From Kibdelosporangium philippinense (GTDB lineage: Bacteria > Actinomycetota > Actinomycetes > Mycobacteriales > Pseudonocardiaceae), in assembly GCF_021390435.2 (NCBI RefSeq), contig NZ_JAJVCN010000002.1, forward strand, positions 1,364,001-1,428,000: a stretch of DNA of 64,000 nt, given 5' to 3'. Within the stretch, counting starts at the first letter, position 1; each line of letters begins with the position of its first letter. Of the stretch, positions 42,724-50,928 are shown piece by piece. Both the position numbers and the translations under genes were made by a program. The notes under the pieces are model-generated. The model saw only the letters and a program-made list of their open reading frames with translations. It was not told the origin of the DNA and ran no database searches.

Positions 42724-43682
42724 CGGGTCGCCTCCAACGCTCGCACAGCGGCACGTTGAGCCAATGTCACCTTGTAACCGTTGTCCGCCAAAGGCCGGGC
42801 GTCTGCAAAGGACAGTGCGACAGCTTCAGCCAATGCGTTCCGGTCGCTCAACGAAACACCGGCCAAAGCGGACTCGGCGGCGGTCAACCGCCACGGCCGA
42901 TGCGCGACGCCACCCAACGCGATCCGAGCCGAAGTGATCGTGTCGCCGTCAAGTTCGACCACGGCAGCCGCGGAAACCACAGCGAACTCATAGGAAGTCC
43001 GTTCACGCACCTTCAAATAGTGCGAAAGCGGCGCCGGACCAGGAACCTCCACCGCGATGATCAGCTCGTCGGACGCCAGCTCGCTGTGAATCTCCGGCGT
43101 GTCCCCGGGAAGCCGATGGAAGTCCGCAGCCGGAATCCGCCGCTCACCACCAGGGCCTTGAACAACAACCACAGCATCAAGAGCAGCTAACGCGACGGCC
43201 AAATCAGACGGATGAGTAGCCACACAGGACTCACTCCACCCGAAGATCGCGTGCCCGCTGGTGTCCCCGGCCAAAGCCGAACACCCGCTGCCAAGCGAGC
43301 GCTTGTTACACGGCACGAAGGTGTCGGAGCGGAAGTACGGGCACCGGGTCCGCTGCTGCAGGTTGCCGCCGATCGTGGCCATGTTACGCAACTGTGCGGA
43401 AGCCGCCCGAAGCAAAGAATCCCGAAGAACGGGATAGTCCGCGATGGCCGGGTGCTCAGCCACATCGCTCATCCGTGCCAGCGCGCCAAGGCGGAGCGGG
43501 CTGGTGCTGATCTCGGTCAACGGCAGGCCGCTGATGTCGACCAAGTGCGCCGGCGACTCGATGCCTTCCTTGAGCCAGTTCACCATCTCGGTGCCGCCTG
43601 CGATCAGCTGGGTTCCCGGCGTGGTCAAGGCATCCAGCGCAGCCGAAACGTCAGCAGCCCGGTCGTACGAGACTGTCTTCAT
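42720..43682 (-). CDS. Molybdenum hydroxylase FAD-binding subunit
   Basis: A 320-residue FAD-binding subunit of the xanthine dehydrogenase family, starting at ATG 43682 (MKTVSYDRAADVSAALDALT) that overlaps the iron-sulfur gene stop (ATGA). FAD motifs: LIAGGTEMVNWLKEG (PCMH loop), LRAASAQLRNMATIGGNLQQ and RCPYFR; the Cys-rich QQRTRCPYFRSDTFVPCNKR is typical of the YagS/PaoB-like subset that can hold an extra 4Fe-4S cluster. It passes electrons between the 2Fe-2S subunit and an acceptor. The frame further upstream (to 43757) only translates part of the neighbouring gene. Confidence 0.88.
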   Translation of the reverse strand: MKTVSYDRAADVSAALDALTTPGTQLIAGGTEMVNWLKEGIESPAHLVDISGLPLTEISTSPLRLGALARMSDVAEHPAIADYPVLRDSLLRAASAQLRNMATIGGNLQQRTRCPYFRSDTFVPCNKRSLGSGCSALAGDTSGHAIFGWSESCVATHPSDLAVALAALDAVVVVQGPGGERRIPAADFHRLPGDTPEIHSELASDELIIAVEVPGPAPLSHYLKVRERTSYEFAVVSAAAVVELDGDTITSARIALGGVAHRPWRLTAAESALAGVSLSDRNALAEAVALSFADARPLADNGYKVTLAQRAAVRALEATR

Positions 43683-44140
43683 TGGACGCTCGCCTCCGTG
43701 ACCGCCGCGACGATCTGCGGATAAGCCGCGCAGCGGCAGATGTTGCCGCTCATCCACTCCTTGATCTCCTCGGCCGAGCCGGTGTGCCCCTCAGCGATAC
43801 ATGCGACCGCCGACATCACCTGGCCAGGCGTGCAGAAACCGCATTGGAACGCGTCGTTCGCGTGGAAAGCGCGTTGCACGGGATGCATCTCGCCGTCCGG
43901 CGAGAGGCCCTCGATGGTGGTGACCTCAGTGTTCTCCGCCGCGACGGCCAGCATCATGCATGACAGCACCCGGCGGCCGTCCACCAGGACTGTGCACGCT
44001 CCGCATTCGCCGCGGTCACAGCCCTTCTTGGTGCCGGTGAGACCGAGTTGCTCGCGCAGGGCGTCGACGAGCGTGGTCCGTGGGTCAACGGGGAGTTGAT
44101 ATGTCTCCCCGTTGACCGTGAGTTCGTGGTGGGATGTCAC
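43679..44140 (-). CDS. Molybdenum hydroxylase 2Fe-2S subunit
   Basis: A 153-residue two-cluster iron-sulfur subunit. The plant-ferredoxin cluster is bound by KKGCDRGECGACTVLVDGRR plus the Cys in VLSCMM; the second cluster by FQCGFCTPGQVM and GNICRCAAYPQI. Start MTSHHELTVNGETYQLPVDP. It lacks the Tat signal seen in periplasmic PaoA, so the complex is probably cytoplasmic. First gene of the three-gene operon, 10 bp after the stop of the acyl-CoA synthetase gene on the same strand, so read-through from that gene is possible. Confidence 0.92.
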   Translation of the reverse strand: MTSHHELTVNGETYQLPVDPRTTLVDALREQLGLTGTKKGCDRGECGACTVLVDGRRVLSCMMLAVAAENTEVTTIEGLSPDGEMHPVQRAFHANDAFQCGFCTPGQVMSAVACIAEGHTGSAEEIKEWMSGNICRCAAYPQIVAAVTEASVQ

Positions 44141-44150
44141 CCACCCGAGC

Positions 44151-45977
44151 CTATTCGTAGAGTGAGTCGATTGCTTCTGAATAGCGCTCAGTGATCACCC
44201 GGCGCTTGAGTTTCAGCGTCGGCGTCACCTCACCGGATTCCGGCGTCCACGTCTGCGACAGCACGTGGTATTTCTTGATCTGTTCCGGCTGGGCGAGCGC
44301 GGAGTTTGCCTGCTGCACCAGGTTCGCGATCTCCTCGAGCACGGCAGGCTCCTCGGCCAGGTTCTCCGTCGGGATCCCCTTGGCTTGCGCCCAGAGCGGC
44401 GCGGTCTCGTCATCGAGAACAATGAGCGCGGTGACGAACGGCCGCATGTCACCGATTGCGACGGCCTGGCTGATCAGCGGGTGCGCCCGCAGCAGGCCTT
44501 CGACCTTGGCTGGCGCGATGTTCTTGCCGCCCGAGGTGATGATCAGTTCCTTCTTGCGGTCGGTGATGTAGACGAATCCGTCCTCATCGATCCGGCCGAC
44601 GTCACCCGTGGCGTACCAGCCCTCCGCGTCGACGTTCGGCTCGATCGAGCCGTCCGCCTGCAGATAGCCCATGAACACGATCGGGCCGCGGACGAACAGC
44701 TCGTCGTCCTCACCGACCTTGACCTCGACACCCGGAATCGCCGGGCCGACCGAACCAACTCGGTAGTGCTCCGGGACGTTCTGCGTCGCCGCGCCGGTCG
44801 TCTCGCTCAGCCCCCACACCTCAAGGACCGGGATACCGATACTGGCAAGGAAGTCCAGCACCGAGACCGGGATGGGCGCGGCACCGCTGTTGCCGCCGCG
44901 TTCGGCCTTGTCCAGCCCGAGCATGGTCCTGATCGGCAGTAACGCCTTCTCGTCGAGCGCCTTCTTCTTCGCGGCCAGCTCCTCGGGAACCGGCTTGCCT
45001 TCGCTGCCAAGCCGCCACACTTCCAGCGCCGCGTCTCGTGCCATCTGCACGCCCGCGCGCTGCTCCTCGGGCATCGCACCAAGGCCGCCCTGCAGCGCGG
45101 CAGCCATCTTCTCCCAGACGCGCGGCACGCCGAAAATGCCAAATGGCCGAACACCGTGCAAAGCCGGGATGAGCTGCGTGTGGTCCGGGACCGCGGTCAC
45201 GTGCGCGGCCTTGTACATCGCCAGATAGATGCCGAGCATGCGTTCGGCGATGTGCGCCAACGGCAGGTACGCAACCGAGTTGCCGTGCATCGGCAACGGG
45301 TGCGCCAGATCCACCGAAGCGGCCTGGAACAGCACGTTGTGGTGGCTGAGCACCACGCCCTTCGGCTCGCCCGTCGTGCCCGAGGTGTAGATCATGCACG
45401 CGGGCTGCTCGACCACGATCGCATCGGTCAGCTGCTCGAAGGCCGACGGGTCCGCCGCGTGCTTGGCCGCGCCCTTCTCGTAGACCTCGCGATATGACAC
45501 GTACCTGTCATCGCCCTCGGGGATCGCGGATTCGTCGATCACCACGACCTTGCGCAGGTCGGGCAGCTCAGCGAGGGCGGCCGACCAGCGGTCCATCTGC
45601 TGCGCGCCTTCGATGACAACCACGGGCGACGCGCTGTGCTTGGCGACGTACACGATCTGCTCGGTGGACAAGGTGTCGTACGTGGTGCACGAGATCGCGC
45701 CGAGGTGCAGCGCGCCAAGATCGCTGACCCAATGCTCCGGCCGACGAGAAGACATGATCAGCATGCGGTCGTTCTGGCCGAGCCCGAGCTCGGCAAGACC
45801 GTGCGAGAGCGCGGCCGCGTGCTCGCGAAGCTCAGCCCAAGTCAGTGTGGTGACCTCACCAGGGCTCCACCCCTTGCTCAGCGCGGGCTTGTCACCGAAC
45901 TCGGTGGCGTTGCGCCGCAACAATGTTGCGACCGTATGGCCCGCGATAGCCCGCTCTACGTCGGCTGCTGTTCCCAC
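44151..45977 (-). CDS. Long-chain acyl-CoA synthetase (AMP-forming)
   Basis: A 608-residue ANL-family ligase of the FadD15-like group, activating fatty acids as acyl-AMP then acyl-CoA. Motifs: ACMIYTSGTTGEPKGVVLSH (P-loop), VAYLPLAHIAERMLG (linker typical of long-chain enzymes), VWGLSETTGAATQNVPEHYR, GWYATGDVGRIDEDGF and KKELIITSGGKNIAP with the C-terminal Lys region. I start at GTG 45977 (VGTAADVERAIAGHTVATLL) because AAAGGAGCG lies six bases upstream; the Met start at 46010 falls inside a 22-bp palindrome. Probably peripheral to the membrane. The palindrome suggests regulation by a fatty-acid-responsive repressor. Confidence 0.9.
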   Translation of the reverse strand: MGTAADVERAIAGHTVATLLRRNATEFGDKPALSKGWSPGEVTTLTWAELREHAAALSHGLAELGLGQNDRMLIMSSRRPEHWVSDLGALHLGAISCTTYDTLSTEQIVYVAKHSASPVVVIEGAQQMDRWSAALAELPDLRKVVVIDESAIPEGDDRYVSYREVYEKGAAKHAADPSAFEQLTDAIVVEQPACMIYTSGTTGEPKGVVLSHHNVLFQAASVDLAHPLPMHGNSVAYLPLAHIAERMLGIYLAMYKAAHVTAVPDHTQLIPALHGVRPFGIFGVPRVWEKMAAALQGGLGAMPEEQRAGVQMARDAALEVWRLGSEGKPVPEELAAKKKALDEKALLPIRTMLGLDKAERGGNSGAAPIPVSVLDFLASIGIPVLEVWGLSETTGAATQNVPEHYRVGSVGPAIPGVEVKVGEDDELFVRGPIVFMGYLQADGSIEPNVDAEGWYATGDVGRIDEDGFVYITDRKKELIITSGGKNIAPAKVEGLLRAHPLISQAVAIGDMRPFVTALIVLDDETAPLWAQAKGIPTENLAEEPAVLEEIANLVQQANSALAQPEQIKKYHVLSQTWTPESGEVTPTLKLKRRVITERYSEAIDSLYE

Positions 45978-45995
45978 CGTCGCTCCTTTGCGTGT

Positions 45996-46017
45996 GCCTA
46001 GGGTTTGCAACCTAGGC
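45996..46017. promoter_or_regulatory. 22-bp palindrome upstream of the acyl-CoA synthetase gene
   Basis: GCCTAGG, then GTTTGCAA, then CCTAGGC: perfect 7-bp arms and a partly symmetric centre, 19 bp upstream of the GTG start. Likely operator for an unseen regulator. Confidence 0.55.
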
Positions 46018-46043
46018 GAAAGCGACGGCCAACTCCAGACTCG

Positions 46044-47330
46044 TCAGTAACTCCAGCGGCTGCGGGCGATGATCTCCTCCGGAGGCAGGACGGACAGCAG
46101 CTCGATTTCATTCTTTCGGACAGTGGTGATGGCATCGACGAGTTCCGGGCCGAAAGTGGTGATCAACGCCAGTTCGGTCTCGAACGCCTCGACCGCGGCG
46201 GCGAGGTTCGACGGCAGCGGAATGGCGTCCGGCAGCGTCGCCGGGTTGACGTCAACCGGATCTGGCAAGGTTGCGCCTTCGGTGACTCCGGCGCTGCCCG
46301 CGGTCAGCAACCCGGCGAGCGCCAGGTACGGATTGGCCGAGCCGTCGAAGCATTTGATCTCGATGTTCGGTGACTCGGCTGCGATGAATCGCAGCGCCGC
46401 TTCCCGGTTCTCCAGGCCCCATACCTGGAACGCGCCAGCCCAATGTGAAGGGATCAGCCGCAGGTAACTCGGCACGGAAGGTGCGCCAATTGCCAACAAC
46501 GCGGGCAACCTCGTCAGAATCCCGCCGACAAAGGATGTGCCTTCGGGCGTCAGGCCGAATGTGCCGTCGCCGCCGCCCATCAGGTTCTCGCCTTCGCGCC
46601 ACACGCTCAGGTGAACGTGACAGCCGTTGCCGACACCGTCTGCGACGACCTTCGGCGCGAACGTGGCGCGCAGGCCGTGGTTGACGCTGACCGCGCGGAT
46701 CGTCTCGCGGACGAGAACAAGGTGATCAGCGGCGGTCACGGGGTCCTGGTGCGCGACCGAGATCTCGTACTGGCCGGCCGCGTACTCCGGGTGAATCTGC
46801 TGGACGTGGATTCCTTGCGTCGCCAACGCGGCCAGCACGTCGTGCAGGTAGCCGTTCAGCTCGGTCAGCCTGGTCATGCCGTACGCCGGGCCTGAGCAGG
46901 CCGGCACGAACTCGTCGCCGTCGCCCTTGGAAACACACCATTCGATCTCGAACGCGGCCCGCGCGCTCAAGCCCTGCTCGGCGAGCTCGCTGACCACGCG
47001 CACCAGCAGGCCGCGAGAATCACCCGGATGGACGTTTCCGTCCTGGTCGTAGCGCACGCCCGGCGCCCACGCCCAGCCCGGCTGCGCCGCCAGCACGGTC
47101 AGCTTGCTGACGTCGGGCTTCAGCCGCAGGTCACCGACGGGACCGCCGGTGCTGGAGTCGTCGAAGACAAACCGGTCGAAACTCGGCGAGTTGCCGATGC
47201 CGTTGGCCACCGCGTTGGCCAAAACACCGACCGGGACAGCCTTCACCCTGGTCACACCGGCGTTGTCGACGAAGGTCACGGCCACCGCGAGCACTCCTCG
47301 CGCGGTCAGATTCGCGGAGTCCATCGCCAT
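46044..47330 (-). CDS. Glutamine synthetase-like ligase (FluG C-domain type)
   Basis: A 428-residue member of the type I glutamine-synthetase superfamily, not the housekeeping GlnA. The beta-grasp N-part (residues 1-100, GVLAVAVTFVDNAGVTRVKA) is followed by the catalytic barrel with EIEWCVSKGDGDEF, HPEYAAGQYEISVAHQDPV (metal Glu residues), GNGCHVHLSVW (ATP/metal His), AGAFQVWGLENREAALRF and SANPYLALAGLLTAG. Such enzymes glutamylate amines or other nucleophiles. A divergent amidohydrolase starts 54 bp away; in FluG and plant NodGS these two domains are fused, so the pair probably works together. Substrate unknown. Two ATG codons (47330 and 47324) compete as start, with TTAGGGG upstream. Confidence 0.83.
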   Translation of the reverse strand: MAMDSANLTARGVLAVAVTFVDNAGVTRVKAVPVGVLANAVANGIGNSPSFDRFVFDDSSTGGPVGDLRLKPDVSKLTVLAAQPGWAWAPGVRYDQDGNVHPGDSRGLLVRVVSELAEQGLSARAAFEIEWCVSKGDGDEFVPACSGPAYGMTRLTELNGYLHDVLAALATQGIHVQQIHPEYAAGQYEISVAHQDPVTAADHLVLVRETIRAVSVNHGLRATFAPKVVADGVGNGCHVHLSVWREGENLMGGGDGTFGLTPEGTSFVGGILTRLPALLAIGAPSVPSYLRLIPSHWAGAFQVWGLENREAALRFIAAESPNIEIKCFDGSANPYLALAGLLTAGSAGVTEGATLPDPVDVNPATLPDAIPLPSNLAAAVEAFETELALITTFGPELVDAITTVRKNEIELLSVLPPEEIIARSRWSY

Positions 47331-47384
47331 CCCCTAACTCTCTACGCTAGGTACCAATGATCTCCTTGGTGAGCGGAGCGCGCG

Positions 47385-48479
47385 ATGGCGGATTGGGCAA
47401 ACCTTCAGCTGATCGACCACCACTGCCATGGATTGGTCCAGCGTGACCTTGACCAAGGCGAGTTCGAGACGTTGCTGACCGAAGCGTCCACAGTGGCCGT
47501 CAGCGCCTTCGATTCCCGCATTGGCCTGGCGATACGCCGGTGGTGTGCGCCGATTCTCGATCTGCCGGAGCACGCACCGGCCGACGAGTACATCGCCAGG
47601 CGGCGCGAATTGGGCTTCAGCGAGGTCGACGACCGGTTCATGGGTTCTGCCGGATTGTCTGGACTCTGCGTCGACACCGGGTACGTGCCCGAGCCGATCT
47701 CCACGCCAGCCGATCTCGCTTCGCTGGCCGGGGGTGCTGCTTGGGAAATCGTCCGGCTTGAGCAGGTTGCTGAGGAGCTGTACGGCCAGGTCGACGCGAT
47801 CGGCTTCGCGCAAGCGTTTCAGTCTGCTTTGGAGCAACGGACCGCTTCGGCCGTTGGCGTGAAGTCGATTGCCGCGTATAGGGTCGGTTTGGATCTGGAT
47901 CCCGCGCGTCCTGGGGCTGACACGGTCGCGGATGCGGTGTGGCGGTGGTTCTCTGGTGAGAAGCGACTCGCTGATCCGGTGTTGCAACGGTTCCTGATCT
48001 GGTGCGCGGTCGATCGTGGGCTGCCGATCCAGTTCCACGTCGGCCTCGGCGACTCCGATGTGGACATGAAGTCAGGCAATCCGTTGCTGCTGATGCCTTT
48101 GCTGCGGGCGATCGAACCCACTGGTGTTCCGGTCATGTTGCTGCACAACTATCCGTTCCACCGGGAGGCCGGGTATCTGGCTCAGGTTTTCGGCAATGTT
48201 CATGTGGACGTTGGGCTCGCCACGCACAATTTGGGTGACCGGTCGAGCGTGCTGATCGAGGAGACTTTGGAACTGGCGCCGTTTGGGAAGTTCCTGTTCT
48301 CGTCGGATGCCTTTGGTTTGTCGGAGCTGTATTACTTGTCGTCACGGTTGTTCCGTCGGGGTATGGCGGCAGTGTTGGGTACGGGAGTTTCCGTGGGGTC
48401 CTGGAGTGCGTCGGACGCGGACCGGCTGGCCCTTCTTGTCGCTTCCGGCAACGCGTCGCGGGTATACGGGCTAGGCTGA
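47385..48479 (+). CDS. Amidohydrolase family 2 protein (FluG N-domain type)
   Basis: A 364-residue TIM-barrel amidohydrolase. Motifs: LQLIDHHCHGLVQRDL (metal HxH-type site), LPIQFHVGLGDSDVDMKSGN (metal His), VMLLHNYPFHREAGYLAQVF, VHVDVGLATH and GKFLFSSDAFGLSELYYLSS (metal Asp). The FHVGLGDSD-type segment and neighbouring glutamine-synthetase-like gene match the two halves of FluG. Function of the bacterial pair is not settled: the hydrolase may release an amide that the ligase makes, or supply its substrate. P450 starts six bp after the stop. Ribosome site GCGGAG about nine bp before the ATG. Confidence 0.8.
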   Translation: MADWANLQLIDHHCHGLVQRDLDQGEFETLLTEASTVAVSAFDSRIGLAIRRWCAPILDLPEHAPADEYIARRRELGFSEVDDRFMGSAGLSGLCVDTGYVPEPISTPADLASLAGGAAWEIVRLEQVAEELYGQVDAIGFAQAFQSALEQRTASAVGVKSIAAYRVGLDLDPARPGADTVADAVWRWFSGEKRLADPVLQRFLIWCAVDRGLPIQFHVGLGDSDVDMKSGNPLLLMPLLRAIEPTGVPVMLLHNYPFHREAGYLAQVFGNVHVDVGLATHNLGDRSSVLIEETLELAPFGKFLFSSDAFGLSELYYLSSRLFRRGMAAVLGTGVSVGSWSASDADRLALLVASGNASRVYGLG

Positions 48480-48485
48480 TTTTTC

Positions 48486-49637
48486 GTGTATGACGCTGAG
48501 TTCTTCGCCGATCCGCATCCGACCTACGGCCGGATGCGTGCGGAAGCCGCGGTGCATCGGGTGCAGGATCCGAAAGGGTTGACGTACTGGCTGATCACCA
48601 GGTTCGACGAGGGCAAGGCGGCATTGGCGGATCCTCGGCTCGCCAAGGACCCACGACGGGCCTGGGACGCTTTGCGGGCGGCCGGAATGGTCAGCGGCTC
48701 GCCTTCGGAGGCCACATTTGACCTGCATTCCACCGATCCGCCGGATCACACTCGGCTTCGGGACGCGGTCACCAAGGCGTTCACTCCGGGACGGGTCGAG
48801 GCGCTTCGGCCTCGGGTTCAGGCGATCGCGGATGATTTGGTTTCCGGCTTCGGCTCTGCGGTCGATCTGATAGGTGACTACGCGTATCCGTTGTCGTTGA
48901 CCGTGATCGCGGAGTTGCTGGGCATTCCGATCGCGGACCGTGAGCAATTCCGGGTGTGGACGACCGCGGCCATGACACCGCCGTACATCGAGTCCGCTGG
49001 GTTGTCTCGCGAGGAAGGCGGCCGTCTGCTCCGGCAGTACGTCACGGATTTCGTTGACGCGAAAGAAGAAGCCGACGACCTGGTCAGCGCGCTGCTGAAC
49101 ACCTCGCTGAGCCGGACCGAAGTCATCACGCTGACACAGCAGCTGCTGTTCGCCGGACATGAGCCGACCATGAACCTGATCGGCAACGGGATGGCGACTT
49201 TGCTGCGTCACCCGGCTCAACTTTCCCTGCTGCGCGCGAACCTCTCGCTGTTGCCTCGCGCGATCGACGAACTGATCCGATTCGACGGACCGACCGCGCG
49301 GGCTTCACCTCGGTATGCGACAACAGACATCGAAATCGCTGGTTCGGTCATTCCCGCGGGCAGTGTCGTGGTCGTCGGTATTGCTTCGGCCAATCGTGAT
49401 CCGCTTCGGTTTGCCTCGCCGGACGTTCTCGACATCTCGCGGCAGGTCACGCATTTGGCGTTCGGGCACGGCATTCACCGCTGCTTGGGCGTTCCGCTGG
49501 CCCGGTTGGAGGCCGAGATCGGGATCGGGACCTTGCTCAGTTTGTCTCTTGAGCTTGCTGACGAGCTGGAGTGGCATCCGTTCCCGGTGTTCCGAGGCCT
49601 GAAAGCGTTGCGGGTTTCGGCCACACCGCGTAGATGA
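48486..49637 (+). CDS. Cytochrome P450
   Basis: A 383-residue bacterial P450. Motifs: I-helix LLFAGHEPTMNLIGNG, in which Pro sits between the usual Glu and Thr of the acid-alcohol pair; K-helix ExxR in AIDELIRF; heme loop FGHGIHRCLG with Cys333. Start GTG 48486 (VYDAEFFADPHPTYGRMRAE), just after the amidohydrolase stop, with a weak ribosome site. Substrate unknown; adjacency suggests a tailoring or catabolic role in the FluG-like module. The last 101 bp overlap the convergent permease gene, an unusually long antisense overlap. Needs ferredoxin partners not present in the window. Confidence 0.9.
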   Translation: MYDAEFFADPHPTYGRMRAEAAVHRVQDPKGLTYWLITRFDEGKAALADPRLAKDPRRAWDALRAAGMVSGSPSEATFDLHSTDPPDHTRLRDAVTKAFTPGRVEALRPRVQAIADDLVSGFGSAVDLIGDYAYPLSLTVIAELLGIPIADREQFRVWTTAAMTPPYIESAGLSREEGGRLLRQYVTDFVDAKEEADDLVSALLNTSLSRTEVITLTQQLLFAGHEPTMNLIGNGMATLLRHPAQLSLLRANLSLLPRAIDELIRFDGPTARASPRYATTDIEIAGSVIPAGSVVVVGIASANRDPLRFASPDVLDISRQVTHLAFGHGIHRCLGVPLARLEAEIGIGTLLSLSLELADELEWHPFPVFRGLKALRVSATPRR

Positions 49638-50928
49638 CCGCGGAGATCACGAACCCGACCAGGAACGTGATGTCCCCGATCCACGGAATGGCTTCGGGTA
49701 CCGGGCCGACGTACCTTGACTGGTTGGCGAACAGTCCAATGGAGACGGTCATCCCGGTCAGCAGTGCGATCGGACCGGCCCAGTTCTTGTAGGACTTGTC
49801 ATCAAGCACCAGCCGTTGGCCGCGTCTGATGTGCATATCCACCAGCGTGACGCCGAGCCACGGCCCGACCCAGTACGCGATCACCAGAAGGAAGCTTTCG
49901 TACGCATGCCCTGCGTCGGAAAGCCCAAGCCAAGCAAGGATGAACCCGACAACACCGAACCCGGCGGCGACGAACGCACGGCGCCACGCCATTGGCAGCT
50001 TCACACCAAGCGTCAAGAACGCGAGCGCGGCCGAGTACACATTGAGAACGTTCGCCGCGACCGCCCCCAGCGCGATGCACAGCAGCGTCAGTGCCGCGAG
50101 CCAGCCAGGCAAGTGGCTGGTGAAGACAGTTGTCGGGTTGTCCGAAGTGGATCCATCGATGGTGACTGACGCGGCCCCAACGAGCATCAGCACAGTCGTG
50201 GCCAGGAACAGCCCGGATCCCGCTGACCAACCGACTGCACGACGTGACGTCTTCGTTGGCAGGTAACGCGTGTAGTCGGCGGCATAAGGGTTCCAGCCAG
50301 CCGTGTACCCGAAAGCCGCACTCGCGGCGAGCAGGAACCCGCTCACGTTCCCGCCTGATTCCTGGCTGGGCGAGGACTTGCTGAAGATGACCACGGCCGT
50401 GATCGCGAAAACCACTGCGAGGACCGGGAACACGTACCGCTCAAACGCTTGGACGAGGTTGTGCCCGAAGAACGCGATCAGGATCTGCAGACCGACCACA
50501 ATGACCAGACACAGTAGAACAGGCATACCGGTCAACGAGTTAAGCGCGAACGCTCCGCTGACGCTGTTGACCGCGAACCACCCCGCGCCTGCCATCACCG
50601 ACATCAGCGTGGCGGGCAGGACATTGCCCCAGTAACCGAAGGCGGCCCGGCCGAGAACCATTTGCGGGACACCATGTGTCGGGCCGCGCGCGGACAGGAC
50701 GCCGTGCGCGATCGAGCCAAGCAGGTTGCCGATCGTGAGCGCGGCAGCGGCCTGCCAGAAGCTCAGCCCGAACGCGGACACCGCGAGCACGCCGAGGAAG
50801 ATCGTGGCGAACTCGAGGTTCGGCGATGTCCACGTCCAGAACAGCTGGCGTGGCCCGCCGTGCTTGTCGGCTGGCGCGATCGGCTCGATCCCGCCAGGCT
50901 CGACCTTGACCAGCTTTTCGCCGTACAT
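49537..50928 (-). CDS. NCS1-family nucleobase permease
   Basis: A 463-residue membrane transporter of the nucleobase-cation symport-1 family (CodB-like cytosine/purine/allantoin permeases), about 12 hydrophobic helices. Recognisable parts: GGPRQLFWTWTSPNLEFATI near the N-terminus, GVLSARGPTHGVPQMVLGRA, AGWFAVNSVSGAF, AAFGYTAGWNPYAADYTRYL and VTLVDMHIRRGQRL. It is third in the minus-strand operon deaminase-oxygenase-permease; its ATG overlaps the oxygenase stop (TGATG). With a cytosine-type deaminase upstream, cytosine or a methylated cytosine is a likely substrate. The 3' end overlaps the convergent P450 by 101 bp; the hydrophilic tail after the last helix lies in that overlap. Confidence 0.87.
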   Translation of the reverse strand: MYGEKLVKVEPGGIEPIAPADKHGGPRQLFWTWTSPNLEFATIFLGVLAVSAFGLSFWQAAAALTIGNLLGSIAHGVLSARGPTHGVPQMVLGRAAFGYWGNVLPATLMSVMAGAGWFAVNSVSGAFALNSLTGMPVLLCLVIVVGLQILIAFFGHNLVQAFERYVFPVLAVVFAITAVVIFSKSSPSQESGGNVSGFLLAASAAFGYTAGWNPYAADYTRYLPTKTSRRAVGWSAGSGLFLATTVLMLVGAASVTIDGSTSDNPTTVFTSHLPGWLAALTLLCIALGAVAANVLNVYSAALAFLTLGVKLPMAWRRAFVAAGFGVVGFILAWLGLSDAGHAYESFLLVIAYWVGPWLGVTLVDMHIRRGQRLVLDDKSYKNWAGPIALLTGMTVSIGLFANQSRYVGPVPEAIPWIGDITFLVGFVISAVIYAVWPKPATLSGLGTPGTDATPARQQAQETN

